This document shows, piece by piece, positions 35,374-45,007 of a DNA stretch of 64,000 nucleotides. Origin of the DNA: Altererythrobacter epoxidivorans (GTDB lineage Bacteria; Pseudomonadota; Alphaproteobacteria; Sphingomonadales; Sphingomonadaceae); the NCBI RefSeq assembly GCF_001281485.1, contig NZ_CP012669.1, positions 1,674,001 through 1,738,000 of the forward strand, written 5' to 3'. Position 1 is the first letter of the stretch, and every line of letters starts with the position of its first letter. The notes beneath the pieces were generated by a model that saw only the letters and a list, made by a program, of their open reading frames with translations, was not told where the DNA came from and did no database searches. The position numbers and the translations under genes were made by a program.

Positions 35374-35978
35374 GCGCACTTTTCGACCGCCTCGCAGACC
35401 TGTTCGAAAAGGGGCACCGGGAAGACATTCCCGACCTGATGACCGATTCCCGCTTTGCCGAAGCTGGCAGGGCGACAGAAGCGGCCGTGCTGATCGCGGT
35501 GACCGAAAGAGATGAACCGGGCTTGCTCCTGACCCAGCGACCGCGCGACATGCGCGACCATCCGGGACAGGTCGCCTTTCCCGGTGGCAAGATCGATCCG
35601 GGGGAAGATGCCGTGCAGGCGGCCCTTCGCGAGGCGCATGAGGAAATCGCGCTCGACCCGTCCCAGGTGAGGATCATCGGCACGACCGATCGTTACCAGA
35701 CCGGTACCGGTTTCGACGTGACGCCGGTTCTAGGCGTGGTTCCCCCCGACCTCGACCTGACGCCCAACCCTGACGAGGTAGAGGCATGGTTCGAAGTGCC
35801 CCTCTCGCTGGTGCTCCGACGCGAAAACTGGACCGAGCAGGAAGTTTTCTGGCGCGGAAAGATGCGACAATATCTCGAAATGGATTATCAGGGTTTCCGG
35901 ATCTGGGGCGTGACGGCGGCGATCATCGCCAACCTGTCGCGCCGGATCACGCACGGGGGGCTGTTCGATGACCGGTGA
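35370..35978 (+). CDS. CoA pyrophosphatase (NUDIX, NudL-type)
   Basis: 202 residues from ATG 35370; the frame open to 35256 lies inside the previous gene. The Nudix box runs from Gly73 to Glu92 (GKIDPGE, then REAHEE). The upstream LLTQRPRDMRDHPGQVAFPG is the signature that sets CoA pyrophosphatases apart. It would cleave CoA to 3',5'-ADP and phosphopantetheine. Overlaps: 4 bases with DUF1285, 11 with the CCA gene. Confidence 0.92.
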   Translation: MSALFDRLADLFEKGHREDIPDLMTDSRFAEAGRATEAAVLIAVTERDEPGLLLTQRPRDMRDHPGQVAFPGGKIDPGEDAVQAALREAHEEIALDPSQVRIIGTTDRYQTGTGFDVTPVLGVVPPDLDLTPNPDEVEAWFEVPLSLVLRRENWTEQEVFWRGKMRQYLEMDYQGFRIWGVTAAIIANLSRRITHGGLFDDR

Positions 35979-37161
35979 GGTCGATTTGGGGGCATTGCAG
36001 AAGGCCGAATGGCCGAAGCGCGAGGATCTTGCCGCGCTCGTCGATGCTCTCGGTAAAGACAACATGCGCTGGGTTGGCGGCGCGGTCCGCGACACCCTGT
36101 TGGGCCATCCGGTCCACGATATTGACGCTGCGACGACCCTCGAACCGCAAGAAGTCATCAACCGCCTCGACGAGGCCGGAATCCGCACCGTGCCGACGGG
36201 GATCGATCACGGTACCGTCACCGCGATCTTCGAAAGCGGCAATGTAGAGATCACGACGCTGCGGCATGACGTTTCGACCGACGGGCGCCGCGCGACGATC
36301 AATTTCGCAACCGAATGGCGCGACGATGCCGCACGGCGCGATTTCACGATCAATGCGCTCTATGCCGATCCGGTAACGCTGGAGATTTTCGACTATTTCG
36401 GCGGGCTGGACGACCTTGCGGCGCGGCGCGTGCGCTTCATCGGCGATGCGCATGAACGCATCCGCGAAGATCACCTACGTATCCTTCGGTACTACCGTTT
36501 CCAGGCCCGCTTCGGCTCCGCGCTGGACCAGCAGGCAGAAGATGCCTGTGCCGAAATGGCCGAAACACTTAAGGGCCTGTCGCGAGAACGCGTCGGCTGG
36601 GAATTGCAGAATCTGCTCACCCTGCCCGATCCGTCCGATACCGTGGCGCGCATGCTCGACCGCGGCGTGCTGAAGGTCATCCTGCCTGAAAGCTGCAAAT
36701 CCTTCGTCAGGACGATGGCGACGATGATCGCGCGCGAACGGGAACAGGGGATCGATCCCGATCCGATGCGCCGCCTTGCCGCGCTGTTGCCTCCGATGCC
36801 CGAAGTTGCAGGAGAAGTCGCCTCGCGGCTGCGCCTGTCGAGATCGCAGCGCAACCGGCTCGCCTGCGTGGCCTCGCGCACCTCGTCCGACAGCGAAAAC
36901 CCCCGCGCCCTCGCCTATTCGGAAGGGTTGGATTGCGCGATCGACCGGCTGCTTCTGGCAGGGGTCGATACCGGTACCGTTCGTGACTGGGAAATCCCGC
37001 AATTCCCGCTGAAAGGCGGCGCAATCGTCGCTCGCGGGGTGGCCGCCGGACCTGAAGTGGCCCGCATCCTCCAATCGATCGAACACCGCTGGGTTCGCGA
37101 AGGTTTTCCAGACGAGGCCCGCGTTTCCGAGCTGCTCGACCAGGAACTGGCCAAACGCTGA
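35968..37161 (+). CDS. CCA-adding tRNA nucleotidyltransferase / poly(A) polymerase family
   Basis: 397 residues. Class II nucleotidyltransferase core: GGAVRD (37-42), metal ligands Asp51 and Asp53 (HDID), RRDFTINALY, and RFIGDAHERIREDHLRILR. It adds or repairs the CCA end of tRNAs; the single tRNA in this window already encodes CCA, so a repair role fits. The start lies inside the NUDIX gene (11-base overlap), which implies coupled translation. Distinguishing CCA-adding from A-adding activity is not possible by eye. Confidence 0.9.
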   Translation: MTGEVDLGALQKAEWPKREDLAALVDALGKDNMRWVGGAVRDTLLGHPVHDIDAATTLEPQEVINRLDEAGIRTVPTGIDHGTVTAIFESGNVEITTLRHDVSTDGRRATINFATEWRDDAARRDFTINALYADPVTLEIFDYFGGLDDLAARRVRFIGDAHERIREDHLRILRYYRFQARFGSALDQQAEDACAEMAETLKGLSRERVGWELQNLLTLPDPSDTVARMLDRGVLKVILPESCKSFVRTMATMIAREREQGIDPDPMRRLAALLPPMPEVAGEVASRLRLSRSQRNRLACVASRTSSDSENPRALAYSEGLDCAIDRLLLAGVDTGTVRDWEIPQFPLKGGAIVARGVAAGPEVARILQSIEHRWVREGFPDEARVSELLDQELAKR

Positions 37162-37385
37162 CACCGTGCTTCAGCCCAGCTTCAGGCTGAGATTGCTACA
37201 AGGGGGCGGTTGTCAGGATAGCGCCCTTGTGGCTATGACCTGTCACCGCAAGGTCCCGTTCCGGGCCTTCAGGCGGTTCTCGCACCCTCTTCGTGCCGCC
37301 ACCCTACAATCGAATTTTTGTCGCCTCTCCCCGCGTGAGGACAGCGGTTGGCGACGCGTCTGAAGTAACCAATTGGAGATTTTAC

Positions 37386-37895
37386 ATGAAGTTTGCGAAG
37401 CTCGCCTTCCTGGCCACCGCGCTTGCGGCGACCCCGATCGCGGCTCACGCAGCCGACGTTGCTGTGGGTGCCACCGTTTACGGACCCGAAGGCAATGAAG
37501 TCGGCAAGATCGAAAGCGTGACCAACGGCCAGGCCGTGCTCGACACCGGCAAGCACAAGGTTCCGCTGGGTGTAGAATCCTTCGGCGAAGCCGAAACCGG
37601 CCTGACCATCACCGTGACCAAGACTGTCCTCAACAAGATGATGGACGACCAGATCGCCGCCGCCAATGCGAAGCGTGACGCTGCCCTGCTGGTTGCTGCA
37701 GCAGTCGTTTCGGCTGATGGCCAGGCCGTCGGCACGGTCAAGGAAATCGACAGCGAAGCCGATGCCATCGTGGTTGAGCGCGACGCAGGTCTCGTGACCC
37801 TGAAGCGCGAACATTTCGCAGTCGACGCGAATGGCGGCCTGATGGCGCTGTTCACGCTGGAGCAGATCGACGGGGCCACCGTCGGCGCTCAGTAA
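37386..37895 (+). CDS. Secreted protein with two PRC-barrel-like repeats
   Basis: 169 residues from ATG 37386, with GGAG upstream and a signal peptide MKFAKLAFLATALAATPIAAHA. The mature part has two similar units, VGATVYGPEGNEVGKIES... and VAAAVVSADGQAVGTVKEID..., each followed by a strand rich in Val and an LGVESF/LKREHF-type element, so it seems to arise from duplication. Function unknown, probably periplasmic. The 224 bases before it contain two hairpin-capable stretches (37171-37190, 37198-37229). A terminator follows. Confidence 0.8.
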   Translation: MKFAKLAFLATALAATPIAAHAADVAVGATVYGPEGNEVGKIESVTNGQAVLDTGKHKVPLGVESFGEAETGLTITVTKTVLNKMMDDQIAAANAKRDAALLVAAAVVSADGQAVGTVKEIDSEADAIVVERDAGLVTLKREHFAVDANGGLMALFTLEQIDGATVGAQ

Positions 37896-37921
37896 GCCGA
37901 GGCTTCCATAACGAAATGAAA

Positions 37922-37955
37922 GGGGCCGTGGGCGGAAACGCTCGCGGCCCTTTTT
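37922..37955 (+). terminator. Intrinsic terminator
   Basis: GGGCCGTGGGCG, GAAA tetraloop, CGCTCGCGGCCC, then TTTTT. A 12-bp stem with two wobble pairs, 27 bases after the PRC-like gene. Confidence 0.88.
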
Positions 37956-38558
37956 CTATTCGCGCCCGAAGCTGCACCCGGGAAGGATAGCTTCTTCGAA
38001 AACCGGATCTCTCCGAACGAATTCCAGGCCGAACCGTCCTTGCATCACCTCTAGTTGGATGCAGTCGCGGTCCTTGTTGGCTTCCACGCTGTAGCGTTCA
38101 TGCAGGTTGCGCGACGTCGATTGCACGACGCGGTCCCAATCGCTGTCTGGTCCAACCAGGTAAAGCTTTCGCTCCCTGTTACGCGATGTAAGGCGGCTGG
38201 CATCGTGAATGACGAAGGCCTGCTCGCCAAGGCTGGCTGGTTGCACGGACAGCGTCGCAGTATGGCGATAGGCCGCCGATGCAGCCCCTGCTCCGTACAA
38301 GGTATAAAGCAGGAGGAATACGACCCGGCCCGCCTTTGTCAGGTGCGCTTCCGCCGGTAGCCTCGCAGCAAATTTATGAGCCATAGCGATGCCGGTGATC
38401 AGCCCCGCCAGCGCGCCTACTGCCAACAACGCGAAACCTGGATTTTCGAGCATTTCGAATGCCTGAAAATGCTGGTCAATTGCGAGTACAGCGAGGGGCC
38501 CGAAAAAGGCGAGTAGGACAATTGCCGCCGGTCCAGAGTCAGGGCTCTTTCGGATCAA
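37956..38558 (-). CDS. Membrane protein of unknown function
   Basis: 200 residues from TTG 38558, supported by AAGGAG 7 bases upstream. Three hydrophobic segments (about 12-30, 40-60, 78-96) are followed by a soluble C-terminal domain (VIHDASRLTSRNRERKLYLV, a Cys at CIQLEV and PGCSFGRE). No family recognised. It lies 24 bases after parC on the same strand and may be co-transcribed with it. Confidence 0.65.
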   Translation of the reverse strand: MIRKSPDSGPAAIVLLAFFGPLAVLAIDQHFQAFEMLENPGFALLAVGALAGLITGIAMAHKFAARLPAEAHLTKAGRVVFLLLYTLYGAGAASAAYRHTATLSVQPASLGEQAFVIHDASRLTSRNRERKLYLVGPDSDWDRVVQSTSRNLHERYSVEANKDRDCIQLEVMQGRFGLEFVRRDPVFEEAILPGCSFGRE

Positions 38559-38582
38559 GCGGCGCTCCTTGCAGGTCCGGGC

Positions 38583-40886
38583 TTATTCGCCCGCGAACTT
38601 GTTGTCCTTGGGGAAGCCCTGTGGCGGCATGCGACCCGCCGCACCGCGCGCGACCTTCCATTGCCAGATATCGTTCTCGGTCCTCGTACGGTCGCCCTTG
38701 CCCCCCATCTGCCAGCTGAGTCCGTCTGCTAGGACAAAGGTCTTGGCATCGGACAGGCCGCCATCACGATAGCGCTGCAGGGTTACGCCCTGCCCGCGCG
38801 ACATCACCGGCACTTCTTCGAGGTTGAACACCACCAGCTTGCGGTTTTCGCCAACGCAGGCGACGTGGTCATGACCTTCGCCGATGGGCCGCACCACGAC
38901 CAGCTTCGCATCGCCCTTGAGGTTCACGACCTGCTTGCCCTTGCGCGTTTCGGCCAGCAATTCGCTGGTTTCGGCGACGAAGCCCTTGCCGACCGACGAA
39001 CCGAGCAACAGCCGGTCCTTGGGCTGGTGGACTATCATCGCAGCGACCCGCGTTTCCGGCTCAAGGTCGATCATCGACTGGACCGGTTCGCCAAAGCCGC
39101 GCGCACCCGGCAGCTTGTCCGCGCCTAGGGTGTAGAATCGCCCGTTTTCCGCCGCGATCAGGATCTTGTCCGTCGTCTGGGCGTGGGCGATGAAGGCGAG
39201 TTCGTCGCCTTCCTTGTACTTGAATTCCTGGTCGAGCGGGACGTGACCGCTGGCCGCACGGATCCAGCCCTTCTTCGACAGGATCACCGTGACCGGTGCC
39301 TTCTCGATCATGGCGTCCATGCTGAATTCGACCGCCGGTTCGGCTTCCTCGATGCGTGTCCGGCGTTTGCCGAGCGTGGTATCTTCGCCATATTCCTTGC
39401 GCAGGGCGTTGAGGTCGCGCTTCAACCTTGTGCGCTGGCGGGCGGGCGAACCAAGCAGCTTTTCGAGCTCGTCCTTCTCTGCCAGCAGGTCGTCCTTTTC
39501 CTGGCGAAGCTGCATTTCCTCGAGCTTGCGCAAGCTCCGCAGGCGCATGTTCAGGATCGCTTCCGCCTGCCGGTCGGTGAGCTTGAATTCCTCCATCATC
39601 ACTGCCTTGGGATCATCCTCGTAACGGATGATCTCGATCACGCGGTCGAGATTGAGGAAGGCGATGATATAGCCTTCGACCAGCTCCAGCCGCCGGGCGA
39701 TCTGGTCGAGCCGGTGCTGGCTGCGGCGTTGCAGGATTTCGATCTGGCTCGCGGTCCAGTTCTGCAGCAGTTCCTTCAGCCCCATCACCATCGGTGTGCG
39801 GTGGGCGTCGAGCACGTTGAGGTTGAGACCGAAGCGCGTTTCGAGATCGGTGAGCTTGAACACCGATTCCTTCAGCAATTCGGGATCGACGTTGCGCGTG
39901 CGCGGAACCAGCACGATGCGGATCTGCTCGTCGCTTTCGTCGCGGACGTCTTCGAGGATGGGCAGCTTCTTGTCGGCGATCGCCTGCGCGATCTGCTCGA
40001 TCAGCTTGCCCTTCTGCACCTGGTAGGGGATTTCCGAAATGACGAGCTGCCACTGGCCGCCGCCCAGCCGTTCGATCCCGGCCTCGCGATCCTCCGGCTT
40101 TTCAGCTTCGGCCGCGTGAAAGACACCGCGCACGCGGAAACTGCCGCGCCCGGTCTCATAGGCATGGGAAATGACATCGGCGCTGTCGACGATATGGCCG
40201 CCGGTTGCAAAATCGGGACCCTGGAACAGCTCCATCAGCCGCGCATGCTCGACATGGGGATTGTCGATCAGTTCCAGCGTCGCATCGATGATTTCTGCAA
40301 CATTGTGGCTGGGAATATTGGTCGCCATGCCGACCGCGATCCCGCTTGCGCCATTGGCCAGCAGGTTCGGGAACAGGCCTGGGAAGATTTCGGGTTCGAC
40401 CTCTTCGCCATTGTAGGTCGGGATGAAATCGACCGTCCCTTCGTCGAGGCCCGACATCAGTTGCAGCGCGGTCTTGGTCAGGCGCGCCTCGGTATAGCGA
40501 TAGGCAGCAGCGTTATCGCCATCGATATTGCCGAAGTTCCCCTGCCCTTCGACCAGCGGGTAACGTAGAGCGAAATCCTGCGCGAGGCGTACCATCGCAT
40601 CATAGACGGATGCATCGCCGTGCGGGTGGTATTTACCGATCACGTCACCGACCACGCGGGCCGATTTCTTGAACGCGCTCGACGGATCGAGCTTCAGCTG
40701 CCGCATCGCCCAGAGGAGGCGGCGGTGCACCGGCTTCAACCCGTCGCGCAGATCGGGCAGCGAACGCGCCGTGATCGTGCTCAGCGCATAGACGAGGTAG
40801 CGTTCCTCCAGCGCGGAATCGAAGGGTGCATCGACGATCGCGTCGAATGGATCGGGGCCTGAATCATCGAGTTCTGTGGTCGACAT
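38583..40886 (-). CDS. parC: DNA topoisomerase IV subunit A
   Basis: 767 residues from ATG 40886. Catalytic Tyr131 in [10 protein letters not shown], quinolone region [19 protein letters not shown] (Ala92 takes the place of GyrA Ser83; Asp96 equals GyrA Asp87), and a C-terminal beta-pinwheel. It decatenates daughter chromosomes with ParE, which is not in the window. ParC rather than GyrA is inferred from the short C-terminal part and the absence of a clear GyrA box. Ala at the serine position may mean lower intrinsic quinolone sensitivity; that is inference. Confidence 0.93.
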   Translation of the reverse strand: MSTTELDDSGPDPFDAIVDAPFDSALEERYLVYALSTITARSLPDLRDGLKPVHRRLLWAMRQLKLDPSSAFKKSARVVGDVIGKYHPHGDASVYDAMVRLAQDFALRYPLVEGQGNFGNIDGDNAAAYRYTEARLTKTALQLMSGLDEGTVDFIPTYNGEEVEPEIFPGLFPNLLANGASGIAVGMATNIPSHNVAEIIDATLELIDNPHVEHARLMELFQGPDFATGGHIVDSADVISHAYETGRGSFRVRGVFHAAEAEKPEDREAGIERLGGGQWQLVISEIPYQVQKGKLIEQIAQAIADKKLPILEDVRDESDEQIRIVLVPRTRNVDPELLKESVFKLTDLETRFGLNLNVLDAHRTPMVMGLKELLQNWTASQIEILQRRSQHRLDQIARRLELVEGYIIAFLNLDRVIEIIRYEDDPKAVMMEEFKLTDRQAEAILNMRLRSLRKLEEMQLRQEKDDLLAEKDELEKLLGSPARQRTRLKRDLNALRKEYGEDTTLGKRRTRIEEAEPAVEFSMDAMIEKAPVTVILSKKGWIRAASGHVPLDQEFKYKEGDELAFIAHAQTTDKILIAAENGRFYTLGADKLPGARGFGEPVQSMIDLEPETRVAAMIVHQPKDRLLLGSSVGKGFVAETSELLAETRKGKQVVNLKGDAKLVVVRPIGEGHDHVACVGENRKLVVFNLEEVPVMSRGQGVTLQRYRDGGLSDAKTFVLADGLSWQMGGKGDRTRTENDIWQWKVARGAAGRMPPQGFPKDNKFAGE

Positions 40887-40983
40887 ACATCTCGCCCTAT
40901 CAGAGCCACGGCTCACCTGTCAGCATGGAACATTTCGCTTTCCCCGCCCGTTGATCAAGCGAAACCGAAACAAGGAGTTATCT

Positions 40984-41523
40984 ATGACACGCGTACTCAT
41001 CATCGCGACGGACGGCTTCGAGCAATCAGAACTTCTGGGCCCCAAGGGCAATCTCGAAGATGCCGGAATCGAAACCACTGTTGCCAGCCTCGACGACGGA
41101 GAGATCAAGGGCTGGCAGGACAAGGACTGGGGCAAAAGCGTTCTGGTCGACCTGACCGTCGATGAAGTCAGCACCGGCGATTACGATGCGCTGATGCTGC
41201 CCGGTGGCCAGATGAACCCTGACATCCTGCGCATGAACGATCGCGTCATCGAACTCGTGCGCGAATTCAACGACGCCGGGAAGCCTGTAGCCGCTATTTG
41301 CCATGCGCCGTGGCTGCTCGCCGAAGCAGGCATCCTGGACGGCAAGACCGTGACCGGGTGGCCCTCCATCCGTACCGACCTCAAGAATGCAGGTGCGCAG
41401 GTCCATGATTGCGAAGTCGCAGTCGATGGCAATCTGATCACCAGCCGAAACCCGGACGACATTCCGGCGTTCTCAAAGGCACTGATCAGCCAGCTTCAGA
41501 GCAAGATGGCCGAAGCTGCCTGA
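40984..41523 (+). CDS. DJ-1/PfpI family protein (type 1 glutamine amidotransferase-like)
   Basis: 179 residues from ATG 40984, with AAGGAG upstream. The nucleophile elbow is AAICHAPWLLAEAG with Cys106-His107. DGFEQSELLGP and GWPSIRTDLKNAGA are typical of the YhbO/PfpI subgroup, linked to stress protection, deglycase or protease activity. It is divergent from parC and closes with a terminator. Confidence 0.92.
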   Translation: MTRVLIIATDGFEQSELLGPKGNLEDAGIETTVASLDDGEIKGWQDKDWGKSVLVDLTVDEVSTGDYDALMLPGGQMNPDILRMNDRVIELVREFNDAGKPVAAICHAPWLLAEAGILDGKTVTGWPSIRTDLKNAGAQVHDCEVAVDGNLITSRNPDDIPAFSKALISQLQSKMAEAA

Positions 41524-41544
41524 TCCGACAGACTCACAGCGAGG

Positions 41545-41574
41545 ACCCCGTCGCAGCAATGCGGCGGGGTTTTT
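41545..41574 (+). terminator. Intrinsic terminator
   Basis: ACCCCGTCGCA, loop GCAA, TGCGGCGGGGT, then TTTT. It ends the PfpI-like gene and also faces the ferredoxin gene on the other strand. Confidence 0.88.
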
Positions 41575-41612
41575 CCATGTGAGCTAGGCGTTCGAGAATT
41601 TTCGCCGCGCAG

Positions 41613-41948
41613 CTACTTGCGGCGCATGTCGTAGCTTTCGATCGGGATCGTGACTGTCAGACCGTCCATTTCGGGCGTCAGCTCGATCTGGCAGGACAGG
41701 CGGCTGCACCGTTTCACACCGGCAGCGAAATCCAGCATGTCCTCTTCCTCTTCCGAGGCATCGGGCAGTTTGCCGAACCAATCATCGGCAACGATGACAT
41801 GGCAGGTCGAACAGGCAATCTGCCCTTCGCATGTCCCCTCCAGCGGCATGCCGACCGCCTGTGCGACACGCAGCAGGTTGTCGCCGGCTTCGGCTGTCGC
41901 TTCTGTGACGCCACCCCTGGCGTCGATGAAGCGGACGGTAATGGTCAC
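41613..41948 (-). CDS. 2Fe-2S ferredoxin
   Basis: 111 residues from GTG 41948, overlapping the desulfurase stop by 4 bases (GTGA). Adrenodoxin/ISC-type ligands Cys40, Cys46, Cys49 (CX5CX2C) and Cys86, with the acidic helix SEEEEDMLDFA. It is an electron donor in Fe-S assembly or to P450-like enzymes; the desulfurase genes before it favour assembly. The frame that runs on to 42428 is a shadow. Confidence 0.93.
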   Translation of the reverse strand: MTITVRFIDARGGVTEATAEAGDNLLRVAQAVGMPLEGTCEGQIACSTCHVIVADDWFGKLPDASEEEEDMLDFAAGVKRCSRLSCQIELTPEMDGLTVTIPIESYDMRRK

Positions 41949-43018
41949 AAACCCTGCTCCTTCACCGCGGCGTTGATCTTCGCCGCAGCAGTCTCGACTT
42001 CTTCGAGCGTGGTGTAACGCCCGAAGCCGAAGCGGACAGAGCTTTTTGCTTGGGCGTCCGATAGTCCGATTGCTTTCAGCACGTGGCTCGGGCGGCCCGA
42101 ACCACTGGCGCAGGCGCTTCCCGCGCTGAACATCACATCCCGGCATTCCGACATCAGCCGGTTCACGTCGAGCCCGTCGCGCCGGATGTTGAGATTGGCG
42201 TGCAGGCGCGCATCCTCGCCGCCGTTCAGGGTCCAGTCGGAGAACAGTTCCCTGGCGCGGTTCCACATGGCCTCGATATGATCGGCGTCCTCTTCCATCC
42301 GCTCTTTCGCGAGATGGGCGGCCGCGCCGAACCCTGCGACCAGCGCCGGGCTGAGCGTGCCGGACCTGTCGCCTTCCTGCAAACCGCCGGTGATCTGGGG
42401 ATCGAGTTCGACCCCGTCGCGCACCCACAGCGCGCCGATACCCTTGGGGCCATAAAGCTTGTGCGCACTAATTGCGATCATGTCCGCGCCGGTAACCTCG
42501 ATCTTGCCATAGGCCTGCACCGCATCGCACAGGTAGAGAGCGTTGTTCTCCTTCGCCTTGCGATGCCACTCGGCCGTCGGCTGGATCGTGCCGATCTCGT
42601 TATTGACCTGCATGACTGCGATCAGCCGGCAATCGGCTGGCACATCTTGGTTCGTATTGCACTGGCCATCGGCAGCGACATTCAGGAAATGCGCCTGCCC
42701 CAATGTCTTTGCCGTATCGTACACGGCGGCATGCTCGGATGAGCTTAATGATATGCTGCCGCCCCTGCCTGAACCGCGCATGGCGAGATTGATCGCCTCG
42801 CAGGCGCTTCCGGTGAATATCACGCGTCCGCCGGGTGGAAGCAGGGCCGCAACGCGCTCTCGCGCCAGTTCGATTGCGGCCTTAGCCTGCCGCCCCATGC
42901 GATGGGGCGAGTGGGGGTTTCCGAAGCCCGTCCCTTCCGGTCCGTCGAGCCAGCGCAGCATGGCATCGCGCGCTTCAGGGGCCAGCGGCGTGGTGGCTTG
43001 GTAGTCGAGATAAATCAT
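41945..43018 (-). CDS. Cysteine desulfurase family protein (second of tandem pair)
   Basis: 357 residues from ATG 43018, overlapping the previous stop (ATGA). PLP-Lys in AISAHKLYGPKGIG and the mobile catalytic Cys in SAGSACASGSGRPSHV. N terminus MIYLDYQATTPLAP. It takes sulfur from cysteine for Fe-S clusters or thiolation. Together with the upstream paralogue and the ferredoxin it forms one operon. Confidence 0.93.
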   Translation of the reverse strand: MIYLDYQATTPLAPEARDAMLRWLDGPEGTGFGNPHSPHRMGRQAKAAIELARERVAALLPPGGRVIFTGSACEAINLAMRGSGRGGSISLSSSEHAAVYDTAKTLGQAHFLNVAADGQCNTNQDVPADCRLIAVMQVNNEIGTIQPTAEWHRKAKENNALYLCDAVQAYGKIEVTGADMIAISAHKLYGPKGIGALWVRDGVELDPQITGGLQEGDRSGTLSPALVAGFGAAAHLAKERMEEDADHIEAMWNRARELFSDWTLNGGEDARLHANLNIRRDGLDVNRLMSECRDVMFSAGSACASGSGRPSHVLKAIGLSDAQAKSSVRFGFGRYTTLEEVETAAAKINAAVKEQGL

Positions 43019-44088
43019 GATCGGGCCATCCCTAACCACACATCGCAGAACCGTTCCACTTCTTCGCGGGTCGTATTCCATCCAAGGCTGACGCGGATGG
43101 TGTTGGCAGCCACTTCCGGTTCGACCTGCATCGCTTCCATGACATGGCTGGTCTTCATCGTGCCCGAAGAACAGGCGCTGCCTTGCGAGACCGCAATACC
43201 TGCCATGTCGAAGCGCATGACCTGGGCCGTCGCGCTCATGTTCGGCATGGCGATGGCGCGAATATAGGGTGTAGAGTCTAAGAGCCTGTCGGACAGCCAG
43301 GTGCCGCCCTCGGCGCGCACCTCGTCAGCCAATTGGTCAAGCGGTTTGAGTATGGCCGGGTCGAGATAGGGTTGGCCCGCTACCTCGAGTGCCGCTGCCA
43401 TGCCGAGCGCCCCGGGCAGGTTCTCGGTCCCTCGACGATAGCCGCGTTCATGTCCACCGGTCGGGGACAGCATGGCATAATCTGCTACCAGCAATGCTCC
43501 GATGCCGATCGGCCCACCGAACTTGTGCGCGGACAAAACCGCCATGTCGCAAGGCGGCAGCGCCAACTTGGCCGCGCTTTGCGCACAATCCGCCAGCAGC
43601 ATGCCGCCGGCATCTTCGACCATGGCAGAAATCGCCTCGAGATCCTGGCGGTTGCCGGTCTCTGAATTCACCTGCTGAACTGCGACCAGCGGATTTTCCC
43701 GCTGCAACGCTTCGCGCAAATTCTCGAGATCGAGCGCGCCGTTTGAAAGGACCGGCAATCGTTCTGCATCGGGCACCGCCTTCAGGACGGCGTCGTGTTC
43801 GACCGAACTCACCAGCCGCGCCCCTGCCTTCGCCTGTTGCAAGGCAAGGGCCGCAGCTTCGCTCGCGCCGCTGGTGAAAATCAGCTCGTAGTTCTTGTCA
43901 CCTTGGCCCAACCCGAGGCGCGCCTTGATCCGCTCGCGCGCATCTTCCAGTGCGGCGCGCGCCTTGCGCCCTTCGGCATGCGGGCTCGATGGGTTGGCCC
44001 AGATGCGAAACCCCTCTTCCATCGCCGCGCGCGCTTCGGGGCGCAGCGGGGAGGTTGCGGCATGATCGAGATAGATGCGTTCAGGAAT
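43015..44088 (-). CDS. Cysteine desulfurase family protein (first of tandem pair), probable non-standard start
   Basis: About 357 residues if started at ATT 44088; from the first ATG (44022) only 335. PLP-Lys in LSAHKFGGPIGIG and catalytic Cys in SQGSACSSGTMKTSHV. The residues before ATG 44022 read RIYLDHAATSPLRPEARAA in frame, a conserved part of the family that an ATG start would lose. No ATG, GTG or TTG lies in frame between this and a stop at about 44130. ATT 44088 has GGGGG 6 bases upstream. Alternatively GTG 44108 plus one extra G in the G5 tract (44095-44099) would restore the frame. It is divergent from the hydrolase at 44213. Confidence 0.85.
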   Translation of the reverse strand: MPERIYLDHAATSPLRPEARAAMEEGFRIWANPSSPHAEGRKARAALEDARERIKARLGLGQGDKNYELIFTSGASEAAALALQQAKAGARLVSSVEHDAVLKAVPDAERLPVLSNGALDLENLREALQRENPLVAVQQVNSETGNRQDLEAISAMVEDAGGMLLADCAQSAAKLALPPCDMAVLSAHKFGGPIGIGALLVADYAMLSPTGGHERGYRRGTENLPGALGMAAALEVAGQPYLDPAILKPLDQLADEVRAEGGTWLSDRLLDSTPYIRAIAMPNMSATAQVMRFDMAGIAVSQGSACSSGTMKTSHVMEAMQVEPEVAANTIRVSLGWNTTREEVERFCDVWLGMARS

Positions 44089-44212
44089 GGGTCGCCCCCG
44101 ATGGTCACGTGCGCGAAATGATTGCGATTTTTACATCACGCCCTATATAGCCACCGACTTCGCATAGGCCACCCGGCCGCTCGCGAATTGGCCATTTTCT
44201 GCAAGGTTTTCG

Positions 44213-44869
44213 ATGCCCTCAGTCATCTTTCCCGGCCCCGAAGGCCGTCTCGAAGGTCGTTTCTCCCCTCCGCCGCGTCCGCGTGCGCCTGTTGCAATGA
44301 TCCTGCACCCGCATCCTGAAGGCGGCGGCACGATGAACGATCGCATCGTCCAGCGTCTGTACAAGACATTCGCCGACCGCGGTTTCGCGACCCTGCGCTT
44401 CAACTTCCGCGGCGTCGGCCGCAGCCAGGGCAGCTTCGACAATGGGATCGGTGAACTTTCGGACGCTGCATCGGCGCTCGACTGGGTCCAGTCGATCCAC
44501 CCCGAAGCACAGACGACCTGGGTTGCCGGCTACAGCTTCGGTGCGTTGATCGGCATGCAGCTGCTGATGCGCCGCCCCGAAGTGCGCGGCTTCATCTCGG
44601 TCGCACCGCCGGCCAACATGTACGACTTCAGCTTCCTTGCCCCCTGCCCTGCCAGCGGCATCTTCATCCAGGGTGCAGCCGATACGGTCGTGCAGCCGGG
44701 CGCCGTCCAGAAGCTGGTCGACAAGCTGCGCACGCAGAAGCACATCACGATCCATCACGAGGAAATTCCCCGTGCCAACCATTTCTTCGAAAACGAAATG
44801 GAAGACCTGATGGGTTCGGTCGACAACTACCTCGACTTCCGCCTCTCGCCGGACTGCCCGATCAAGTAA
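44213..44869 (+). CDS. Alpha/beta hydrolase
   Basis: 218 residues. Nucleophile Ser108 in AGYSFGALIG, an HPHPEGGGTMND oxyanion-side loop, RFNFRGVGRSQG, acid in GAADTVVQP, and final His in PRANHFF. It belongs to the short CocE/DlhH-like hydrolases conserved in alphaproteobacteria. It is divergent from the desulfurase operon. Substrate unknown. Confidence 0.9.
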   Translation: MPSVIFPGPEGRLEGRFSPPPRPRAPVAMILHPHPEGGGTMNDRIVQRLYKTFADRGFATLRFNFRGVGRSQGSFDNGIGELSDAASALDWVQSIHPEAQTTWVAGYSFGALIGMQLLMRRPEVRGFISVAPPANMYDFSFLAPCPASGIFIQGAADTVVQPGAVQKLVDKLRTQKHITIHHEEIPRANHFFENEMEDLMGSVDNYLDFRLSPDCPIK

Positions 44870-44937
44870 TCGGGCGTCCGCAAGGGTCCACCACACCAAA
44901 GGTCCTGATTTGCAACGCGAAATCTCTTGCCTCAGAA

Positions 44938-44954
44938 ATGTTATGTTGTAACAT
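44938..44954. promoter_or_regulatory. Inverted repeat upstream of the TonB-like gene
   Basis: ATGTTA-TGTTG-TAACAT, 54 bases before the TonB-like start. It loosely resembles metal-responsive (Zur-type) operators built on GTTAT/ATAAC arms. Regulator identity is a guess. Confidence 0.35.
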
Positions 44955-45007
44955 TGCACATATGGAGTCGCCAAGGCGCGGCTTCGCAAAGTGAGAGGAG
45001 CCGCATC

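Noticed and set aside
39183..40568. 461-residue plus-strand frame opposite parC
   Set aside because: Antisense to a well supported parC; no family pattern.
38583..40886. gyrA instead of parC
   Set aside because: 767 residues is shorter than typical GyrA and I see no clear GyrA box; assigned parC with some reserve.
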